Below are positions 1 through 5,059 of a stretch of 6,592 nt of DNA, piece after piece (positions within the stretch are counted from its first letter, which is position 1; the number at the start of each line of letters is the position of its first letter). The stretch lies in contig PUOZ01000342.1 of NCBI GenBank assembly GCA_003553165.1, positions 1-6,592 on the forward strand, in the 5' to 3' direction. The notes under the pieces were generated by a model. The model was not told the origin of the DNA, made no database searches, and was given only the letters and a program-made list of their open reading frames with translations. The position numbers and the translations under genes were made by a program. This stretch comes from Thioalkalivibrio sp. (lineage in GTDB: Bacteria; Pseudomonadota; Gammaproteobacteria; Ectothiorhodospirales; Ectothiorhodospiraceae).

Positions 1-1
1 C

Positions 2-115
2 ACCGTCGACTATGCCGCCCTGAAGGCACCGAACCGGTACTTGTTCGGATACGGCATGGATTACCATGACTACCTGCGCAATGCGCCGGGCGTCTTTGCG
101 GTGCGCGGAAGCTGA
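2..115 (+). CDS. hpt: Hypoxanthine phosphoribosyltransferase, C-terminal fragment (5' end outside window)
   Basis: Only the last 37 residues and a TGA stop (113-115) are visible. They include the stretch [20 protein letters not shown], which matches the C-terminal GMD-x(5)-RNxP signature of hypoxanthine(-guanine) phosphoribosyltransferases. These cytoplasmic enzymes condense hypoxanthine or guanine with PRPP to give IMP or GMP. The PRPP-binding loop and catalytic residues lie upstream of the window, so activity cannot be judged. The next gene on the same strand is a methylthio-nucleoside phosphorylase that releases a purine base. This context supports a salvage role and favours hypoxanthine as substrate. 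The gap to that gene is 151 bp, so they may form one operon or have separate promoters. The family call is good; exact purine specificity is inferred. Confidence 0.82.
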   Translation, partial: TVDYAALKAPNRYLFGYGMDYHDYLRNAPGVFAVRGS

Positions 116-252
116 GCGCCCCGTCAAGTCGACCGACAGTCATCCGTGCTGCGCGCCTGCGTTCCGGCCGGCGAAGACTTGCCTGTGAAACGCCAGGGTG
201 CCAGCGCATGGATACGGATGCACGTACAGAGACCCGCCCGATCTCCGCAACC

Positions 253-262
253 AGGAAGGGGG
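253..262 (+). promoter_or_regulatory. Ribosome binding site fixing the phosphorylase start
   Basis: The purine-rich run AGGAAGGGGG lies 4 bases before the ATG at 267. It selects that ATG over an in-frame ATG 69 bases upstream (198), whose 23-residue extension does not resemble the family N-terminus. Confidence 0.75.
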
Positions 263-266
263 ACAT

Positions 267-1025
267 ATGAGCGATGGACGTCTGGCAATCATCGGTGGGA
301 CGGGGCTGACCAGGCTCAAGGATCTCGAAATCACCCACCGTCAGGTGATGCACACGCCGTACGGTGAGCCGTCCGGTCCCTTGACCTTCGGCCAGTATCA
401 CGGGCACGAGGTGATCTTCCTGCCCAGACATGGAGCGCAGCACACCATCCCGCCGCACCAGGTCAATTATCGGGCGAACATCTGGGCGCTGAGGGAGGCG
501 GGCGTCGACACGGTCCTCGCGATCGCCGCCGTGGGCGGCATCACCGAACACATGGCTCCGGGTGTCATTGCGGTTCCGGACCAGATCATCGATTACACCT
601 GGTCGCGCTTCCATACCTTCTTCGAAGGCGACGACATGGGCGGTGTGACCCACGTTGACATGACCTTTCCCTATCATGAAGGCCTTCGGCAGGCACTGAT
701 CCATGCCTCGCGCGAACTGGAACTGGGCGCGGCCGAGCGGGGCACCTATGCGGCCACCCAGGGTCCGCGGCTGGAAACGGCTGCCGAGATCGACCGGCTG
801 GAGCGCGATGGCTGCGACCTGGTTGGAATGACCGGCATGCCCGAGGCCGCGCTGGCGAGGGAGCTGGATCTGCGTTACGCCTGCTGTGCCGTCGTCGCCA
901 ACTGGGCCGCCGGCCGTTCCGATGGGATCATCACCATGGAAGAGATCGGCCGCAACCTCGAGACGGGCATGGCCCGCGTGAAGCAACTCCTGCCGATGGT
1001 GATCGAGCGCTGCAGGGAACCGTGA
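267..1025 (+). CDS. S-methyl-5'-thioinosine phosphorylase (MTAP/PNP family)
   Basis: This 252-residue protein is full length for the MTAP/PNP family. It would phosphorolyse S-methyl-5'-thioinosine (or 5'-methylthioadenosine) to 5-methylthioribose-1-phosphate and free base in the cytoplasm. Visible family motifs are IGGTGL (9-14, phosphate loop), RHG (54-56), IPPHQVNYRANI (61-72), AVGGI (88-92), TQGPRLET (164-171) and GMTGMPEA (187-194). MTA phosphorylases normally carry a TDYD-type pair of aspartates at the purine-binding loop. Here the equivalent stretch is ANWAAG (211-216), with Asn212 where the first Asp is expected and no second Asp. An Asn there is the mark of 6-oxopurine-specific PNPs and of the Pseudomonas MTI phosphorylase type, so methylthioinosine is the better substrate guess. 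The upstream hpt would convert the released hypoxanthine to IMP. Start chosen by the strong ribosome binding site. Family membership is very secure; specificity is inferred. Confidence 0.88.
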   Translation: MSDGRLAIIGGTGLTRLKDLEITHRQVMHTPYGEPSGPLTFGQYHGHEVIFLPRHGAQHTIPPHQVNYRANIWALREAGVDTVLAIAAVGGITEHMAPGVIAVPDQIIDYTWSRFHTFFEGDDMGGVTHVDMTFPYHEGLRQALIHASRELELGAAERGTYAATQGPRLETAAEIDRLERDGCDLVGMTGMPEAALARELDLRYACCAVVANWAAGRSDGIITMEEIGRNLETGMARVKQLLPMVIERCREP

Positions 1026-1035
1026 TTCACACCCC

Positions 1036-1050
1036 TCGTTAACGAAAAAA
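1036..1050. other. Short palindrome plus A-run after the phosphorylase stop
   Basis: A perfect 10-base palindrome TCGTTAACGA (1036-1045) runs into further A residues 11 bases after the phosphorylase stop. The stem is AT-rich and short and has no T-tract on the plus strand, so it is not a convincing intrinsic terminator for that gene. It is recorded only as local structure. Confidence 0.3.
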
Positions 1051-1066
1051 TACACGGTGCAGTTCC

Positions 1067-1185
1067 GTAGGTCGGGTTAGCGTGGCGTAACCCGACGTGC
1101 CCGAGGGTGGGACACGATGCTGCTTTGCGGCCATGGGTGGGTGCGAGAACTGTCGGGTTACGCCCGTTGGGCTAACCCGACCTAC
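1067..1185. repeat. Composite palindromic intergenic repeat (REP/MITE-like, GTCGGGTTA family)
   Basis: The element is bounded by a perfect 15-bp inverted repeat, GTAGGTCGGGTTAGC (1067-1081) and its complement (1171-1185). The 9-mer GTCGGGTTA occurs four times in alternating orientation: 1071-1079, complement 1088-1096, 1152-1160, complement 1173-1181. Each half therefore folds into its own hairpin. The left has a 9-bp stem with an 8-base loop. The right has a 9-bp stem, a bulged C (1161), then an inner GCCC/GGGC stem with loop GTT. A spacer of 55 bp separates the halves. No coding capacity is evident. Elements of this GTAGGTCGGGTTA type are, from general knowledge, dispersed in many gammaproteobacterial genomes. 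It sits between converging genes and could act as a bidirectional transcription barrier. Confidence 0.85.
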
Positions 1186-1332
1186 AGTTCGGGGGCCATG
1201 ATCGTCAGTACAGTTTCAGTATTTAACATAATATACATTATGCGTAATCGACCGTAAGGCAACGGGAGCGGCCTCGTGGGCTTGGTACGATCCGCGAGCA
1301 CAGCCGGCGCCCGCCCGATGGTCGCGCGGTCC
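1186..1332. other. Convergent intergenic remainder with an AT-rich patch
   Basis: No gene is seen on either strand. The notable part is 1218-1248, where 25 of 31 bases are A or T. It holds two overlapping dyads: CATAAT-N4-ATTATG (1227-1242) and ATTA-TGCG-TAAT (1237-1248). It resembles an operator or promoter, yet both flanking genes end here, so no obvious target gene exists. Confidence 0.4.
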
Positions 1333-1983
1333 TCAGGCCTCGGCCGATTTCTTCAGCGCTGCGTCGATCGCAGCGAGCATCGGGCGCGCATCGGTGTAAT
1401 CGACCAGGATCGGCCGGACCCCCTTGTGGTCCCTGAAGACGATGGCGGGAAAGCTCTCCACGTCCATCTCCCGGGCCTGCGCGATCTCCGCCTCAAGTGC
1501 CTGCTGCACGTCTTCCGAGTGCAGCGCCTCGCGGAACCGGTCCACATCGAGCCCGATTTCCCCCGCCAGAGCCACCAGCGTGGATTCCTCGGAGGGGTTG
1601 CGGGCCTGGGTGTAATAGGCGCGCTGGATGGCCGTGTTCATCGCCTCCTCGTAGTCGGCGCCCTGCATTCGCGCCGCGATCACCGCGCGGCAGGCCGCAT
1701 ACGTGGACCGCCGGGGCACACAGTCGGTCCAGAAGGCGAAGTTGAGTTCCGTATCCGGGACGTGCTGCAGGATCCGGCGCCAGGAAGACTGCACCATCTC
1801 CCGGAGGTCCTCGGACATCGGCTCGTCCGTATCCGGAGCGAGCCCCCCAAGAAGCTTTCGGAATTCAATATCATCTGGAATCTTTCTGATAAATTCGTTC
1901 AGTATCGGCGCCATCGCCCAGCACCAACTGCACATCGGGTCGTGGATGTAGTAAAGAACGGGTCTTCCGCTTGTGTCGGTCAT
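1333..1983 (-). CDS. DsbA/FrnE-like thioredoxin-fold oxidoreductase, cytoplasmic
   Basis: A 216-residue DsbA-family protein. It opens with a beta strand and the active site DPMCSWCW (15-22), a CxxC pair at Cys18 and Cys21 with dipeptide SW. A helical insertion follows, and then SFPAIVF (177-183) supplies the cis-proline loop (Pro179) that packs against the active site in this fold. CSWC next to HDP is characteristic of the FrnE/2-hydroxychromene-2-carboxylate isomerase-like DsbA branch. There is no signal peptide, so it should act on thiols in the cytoplasm; the substrate is unknown. The ATG at 1983 is chosen because the motif lies at the usual distance from it and a GGAG sits about 11 bases upstream; a longer reading would need a TTG start and adds unrelated sequence. 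It lies 175 bp downstream of the rhodanese on the same strand, probably with its own transcription. A second cysteine pair (88, 98) has no assigned role. Confidence 0.87.
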   Translation of the reverse strand: MTDTSGRPVLYYIHDPMCSWCWAMAPILNEFIRKIPDDIEFRKLLGGLAPDTDEPMSEDLREMVQSSWRRILQHVPDTELNFAFWTDCVPRRSTYAACRAVIAARMQGADYEEAMNTAIQRAYYTQARNPSEESTLVALAGEIGLDVDRFREALHSEDVQQALEAEIAQAREMDVESFPAIVFRDHKGVRPILVDYTDARPMLAAIDAALKKSAEA

Positions 1984-2051
1984 TCCTTGAATCGCTCCTG
2001 TTTTGCGGATTTCCGGATACCTGTGATCTGGGCCGCGAACTGCGACAACCC

Positions 2052-2068
2052 GCTGGCCCCGGGCCAGC
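2052..2068. repeat. 17-bp near-perfect palindrome between rhodanese and DsbA-like genes
   Basis: GCTGGCCC (2052-2059), a central C, then GGGCCAGC (2061-2068). This gives an 8-bp GC-rich dyad in the gap downstream of the rhodanese. No T-tract follows on the minus strand, so it is not a standard intrinsic terminator. It could stabilise the 3' end of the four-gene transcript or be an operator. Confidence 0.5.
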
Positions 2069-2078
2069 AACCCACACC

Positions 2079-2103
2079 GTTCGCCCTGAGCCTGTCGAAG
2101 GGC
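2079..2103. repeat. Dispersed repeat of the TTCGCCCTGAGC..GTCGAAGGGC type
   Basis: This 25-base stretch carries CCCTGAGC followed by CTGTCGAAGGGC. It matches, from general knowledge, a short dispersed repeat found in very many proteobacterial genomes (complement begins GCCCTTCGACAGGCTCAG). It can form a small hairpin through GCCCT/AGGGC. It is intergenic and non-coding here. Confidence 0.65.
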
Positions 2104-2158
2104 GTCGCCGCGGGGTGATTCAACCGAATCCCTCCGCGCGGCGTCGGGTCAAGATTCG

Positions 2159-2626
2159 TCAGGCCGCCGGCCGGCGTTGCTCCGGGCGCAATCGGACATT
2201 GAAGTACTCGTCGGCGTCGTCGAGGTCGACGGAGACCCCGCCGGCGTCCACCAGAGGCTGTTCATAGTCCTTCCAGCCCCGCAGTCCGGTCTTCAGGCTG
2301 AACACCTTCTCATAGCCCATCATTTTCATGTTCGCACCCGCGAGCAGGCTGCGGTAGCCGGAACGGCAGACGAGCACCACCTCGCGGTCACGTGCGCGAA
2401 CCAGTTCCGGTACCGTTTCCTCATAGTCCCATTCGCAGGCGGATTCCAGGATGCCGCGGGGAACATTGATCGAGCCTTCGATGTGCATCGCGTCGAATTC
2501 GTAGGGTTCGCGCACATCGACGATCAGGAGATCCGGCTCGGCCGCCCTCCTCTCCTCGAGATCCCAGGGGAGCAGCTCCGGCACATTCCGGCAGCAGTCG
2601 GTGACCAAATCCATGAACTTTTTCAT
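2159..2626 (-). CDS. Single-domain rhodanese-like sulfurtransferase
   Basis: A 155-residue cytoplasmic protein with one rhodanese domain. The visible signatures are LLIVDVREPYEFDAMHIEGSINVP (33-56, the family's D-V-R-E-x-x-E and H-I-x-G-x-x-x-V-P core) and VVLVCRSGYRS (83-93), whose loop CRSGYR begins with the predicted catalytic Cys87. This cysteine would carry a persulfide between a donor and an acceptor. SLKTGLRGW (110-118) is the usual C-terminal segment. A tail of about 30 residues follows and is acidic before ending in several arginines. Extra cysteines at 11, 12 and 64 are near the N-terminus and middle. It is the last gene of the four-gene unit, starting 21 bp after the DsrS-like gene stop. 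The start ATG at 2626 lacks a strong ribosome binding site, consistent with coupling. The acceptor is unknown; thiosulfate or persulfide handling is inferred. Confidence 0.9.
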   Translation of the reverse strand: MKKFMDLVTDCCRNVPELLPWDLEERRAAEPDLLIVDVREPYEFDAMHIEGSINVPRGILESACEWDYEETVPELVRARDREVVLVCRSGYRSLLAGANMKMMGYEKVFSLKTGLRGWKDYEQPLVDAGGVSVDLDDADEYFNVRLRPEQRRPAA

Positions 2627-2647
2627 TGCGCGAATCCCGTTTGAAAC

Positions 2648-3778
2648 TCAAGGGCACAGCCGGTCGAGGTGCGGGAACAGATCCCGGGTCACGGGTTCCA
2701 GCGCAATACGCAGTCCCGACCCCACCGCATCGGTGTTGCCGAAAATCGGCGCCAGCAACGGTTCCCCAATCAGCCCGAACACCAGCAGACTCTCCAGCAG
2801 TTCACGTTCCCGCACGGGCAGCGCTTCGTGCAGGTCGCGAAATTCCCGACATCGCTCGGGATCGGCGACGCACTCGTCCATCCGCGCCGCATCGGCCACC
2901 AGGCCCTGCATGCTTCGGTGGCCCACCGGATTCGGCCGCACCTCGACGAAATAACTCTCCAGCGCCTCGAACAGGTGCACCACCACGCCCTGGTCGGTGC
3001 ACTTCGACACCGCGAGCCGCACGGTGCCGAGGTACGCCTGGCCGGGGGCATCCAGCACGCGCCGCAGCTGGCCCGCGAACCGGTTGCCCTGCCCTGCCGC
3101 GGTGTCCAGCATCGGTGCGAGTTCCGCAAACCTGGGGTGGGCGTTAGTCGGCTCCGGAAGGGTGTCCGGCGCAGTTTTCAGGAAACCGACCCGGTAGGCG
3201 GTCCTGCGCTGCCCCTTCTTCCAGAGTTCCAGGCGCACGGGTTCGTCGATCAGCCCCGGTTGCAGGACCAGTCGCACGGATTCGACCATGTGCGCCGGAT
3301 CTTCCTCGTAGGCCAGGAATTCCACGAGGAAGTCCGCGAGCACCCGGCCCATGCTGCCGCTAGCCACCGCTTCCCGACGCAGCATCGCCCGAGCGTGTTC
3401 CGAGGATTGCAGCAGCCACCACGCCCGGTTCGCAAGCTCATCGGTGAGCCCGCTGGCGTGGACCACCGCTGCCAGCGCCTCGGGTTCGCCGAGCTTCAGC
3501 AGCCCCGCGAGGCTCTCGTCGCGCCCGTGACCGACGCGCCGGGTCCAGCGCCTCAGGTAGGCCGGATAGCCATGGGGCACACCCAGCACCGCACTGGAGA
3601 TCACTTCGCGGACCTGACGCAGATATTTCTCGTCGGCGCAGTTCGGGTTCAGCTGGATGCGCGCCTCGCCACGGCCGGTCAACGCGTGCACCGTCATCTT
3701 GCCTTCATCGATGCGCAGCGCCTGCAGATCCTGCTTCAGCAGCACGTTCAGACGCAGACTGTCCTCGGGGGTGAGCAT
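2648..3778 (-). CDS. dsrS: DsrS-like protein (sulfur-oxidation-associated, function unknown)
   Basis: A 376-residue soluble protein without signal peptide or membrane segment. The opening LTPEDSLRLNVLL (2-14), IQLNPNCADEKYLRQVRE (41-58) and YPAYLRRWTR (71-80) blocks, with LTDELANRAWW (111-121) and VRLVLQPGLID (168-178), match my recollection of proteins called DsrS. DsrS is encoded at the end of the dsr cluster of purple sulfur bacteria and has no settled function. That match is from memory, not a search. No catalytic motif is evident; cysteines are at 47, 260, 303, 310 and 375. The middle and C-terminal parts are rich in helix-forming residues. The ATG at 3778 follows the VWA gene stop by only 5 bases, so translation is probably coupled; a longer reading to 3937 merely re-reads the VWA gene in another frame. 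No other dsr genes lie in the window. If not DsrS, it is a conserved partner of the MoxR/VWA pair. Confidence 0.62.
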   Translation of the reverse strand: MLTPEDSLRLNVLLKQDLQALRIDEGKMTVHALTGRGEARIQLNPNCADEKYLRQVREVISSAVLGVPHGYPAYLRRWTRRVGHGRDESLAGLLKLGEPEALAAVVHASGLTDELANRAWWLLQSSEHARAMLRREAVASGSMGRVLADFLVEFLAYEEDPAHMVESVRLVLQPGLIDEPVRLELWKKGQRRTAYRVGFLKTAPDTLPEPTNAHPRFAELAPMLDTAAGQGNRFAGQLRRVLDAPGQAYLGTVRLAVSKCTDQGVVVHLFEALESYFVEVRPNPVGHRSMQGLVADAARMDECVADPERCREFRDLHEALPVRERELLESLLVFGLIGEPLLAPIFGNTDAVGSGLRIALEPVTRDLFPHLDRLCP

Positions 3779-3783
3779 CGGGA

Positions 3784-5043
3784 TCAGTTCAGCTGGATGC
3801 GCTGGCCCCACGGGACCTTCGCCTTGCCCTTGACCAGCCAGATCACCGGATAATACGGCGGCTCCGCGGGGAACCGGCCCTCTGCGTCGGTGAAATAGAC
3901 CAGCAGGTCCGGGTCGCGGTCCAGGGTGCTGCCCCACTCGAACACGGGCCTGAAGTCGGTCCCGCCGCCACCCTTGAAGGACGCCGGCATCACCAGCGGC
4001 TCCCAGGCCTCGAAGGTCCAGGGACCGTCCGGGCTCAGCGAGTCGTCGCAGGCGTGGAGCACGACCCGCGCGCGGATCTGGCCCTTGATCGAGTCGATCT
4101 CCGAGACGAACTCGAGCATCTCCTCGGTCGTTATGGAACCACTGGTGTCCAGGGCGATCACCACGTCCAGCTGATGGCTGCGCAGGCTGGGCAGGATCGC
4201 CGGTTCGCCGCGCCGTGACGAGGGCCGCGTGTAGCTGTAGTCGTCACGAGCCTGTGCGGTCATGTGATGCGCGAGCAGCATGCGCCAGGGCAGCTTGGGC
4301 TCCAGCACGTAGTCCACGAGCCGGGCGAGATCGCCACTGAGCTTGCCTGCCTGCATCGCCTGCTGCGCGGCGCCGGCCAGCCGCTGTTTCCACTGCACCT
4401 CGAGTGTCTCGCGCTCCTGCGCGCTCAGCGGCGGGGGTTCGTGGGCGCCTTCGCGGTTCTCGTCGACACCGTCCTGCGGCTGCGCCTCCTCGTCGGTCTC
4501 GGTCTGTGGGCGCGGTGCCTTGCCCTTGTCCTCGTCCTGCTCCTGCTCCGGGGGTGGGGGCTGATCACCCTTGCCACCCTCCTTCTCCTCCGGCTTGTCG
4601 TAGAGATTCTCCTCGCGAGTGGAGTCGTTCTCGTTGTCCTGCAGCAGCGGGTAGATCTCCTCCGCCGTCATGCCCTCGTACTCGTGGCTGTAGAGGGCGC
4701 CGGGAGGTGCGGTCAGACCGTCATGGATCAGGATCGGGTTGATCGCGAAGTCGCAGGCCAGGTCCCACAGGTGCCGGATCCGGTGTCCGCGGCGCGCGAA
4801 GTGCAGCAGCGCGCAGTGGAGCGCCTCCTGCGCGAGCACAAACTGGGTCTCGGCCAGTGAAAGATGCTCGATGTACTCGGCGTTGTAATAGAGCTTGCGA
4901 GCGTCGGTGGACGTCGTCCTGCACCAGTCGGGCCGCGCCGGCTGCAGCGGGAGACGCAACACCAGTGCCCCGAGAAAGGGCTTGTCGATGATCAGCCGGG
5001 TCCGCGCGGCCGCCAGCTTGGTCTCGACGTCGAGTTTCAGCAC
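3784..5043 (-). CDS. VWA/DUF2201-type protein, putative MoxR partner
   Basis: A 419-residue protein of three parts. The N-terminal DUF2201-like domain (about 1-135) resembles a metallopeptidase helix pair: AQEALHCALLH (71-81) followed by WDLACDFAINPIL (93-105). The expected HExxH reads QEALH (72-76), so the first metal ligand is Gln. Residues about 136-206 form an acidic, Pro/Gln/Glu-rich linker, probably disordered. The C-terminal VWA domain (about 290-419) has an intact MIDAS set: DTSGS (299-303), Thr362 in GGGGTDF, and Asp386 in FTDAEG, predicted to bind a divalent metal and a partner carboxylate. MoxR ATPases are classically paired with such VWA proteins in enzyme-activating complexes. 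The start codon is GTG (5043-5041), 16 bp after the ATPase stop, preceded by GGGCGGG. No signal peptide or membrane segment is seen, so it is probably cytoplasmic. Family call is strong; peptidase activity is unlikely. Confidence 0.88.
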   Translation of the reverse strand: MLKLDVETKLAAARTRLIIDKPFLGALVLRLPLQPARPDWCRTTSTDARKLYYNAEYIEHLSLAETQFVLAQEALHCALLHFARRGHRIRHLWDLACDFAINPILIHDGLTAPPGALYSHEYEGMTAEEIYPLLQDNENDSTREENLYDKPEEKEGGKGDQPPPPEQEQDEDKGKAPRPQTETDEEAQPQDGVDENREGAHEPPPLSAQERETLEVQWKQRLAGAAQQAMQAGKLSGDLARLVDYVLEPKLPWRMLLAHHMTAQARDDYSYTRPSSRRGEPAILPSLRSHQLDVVIALDTSGSITTEEMLEFVSEIDSIKGQIRARVVLHACDDSLSPDGPWTFEAWEPLVMPASFKGGGGTDFRPVFEWGSTLDRDPDLLVYFTDAEGRFPAEPPYYPVIWLVKGKAKVPWGQRIQLN

Positions 5044-5059
5044 GGCCGCATCCCGCCCG

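Noticed and set aside
1186..1332. Possible promoter for a neighbouring gene
   Set aside because: Both adjacent genes converge on this region, so no gene lies downstream of a promoter here in either direction.
1276..2118. Plus-strand open frame across the DsbA-like gene
   Set aside because: It is antisense to a gene with a clear CxxC/cis-Pro fold and runs through the intergenic repeats, as a shadow frame would.
2669..3853. Long plus-strand open frame (394 codons) opposite the DsrS-like gene
   Set aside because: It is antisense to a protein with clear conserved character. Its translation is His/Arg/Gln-rich without recognisable domains and no ribosome binding site was found; GC-rich codon bias keeps the opposite frame open.
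3779..3937. N-terminal extension of the DsrS-like protein by 53 codons
   Set aside because: It lies inside the VWA domain coding sequence in another frame; the ATG at 3778 just after the VWA stop is a natural coupled start.
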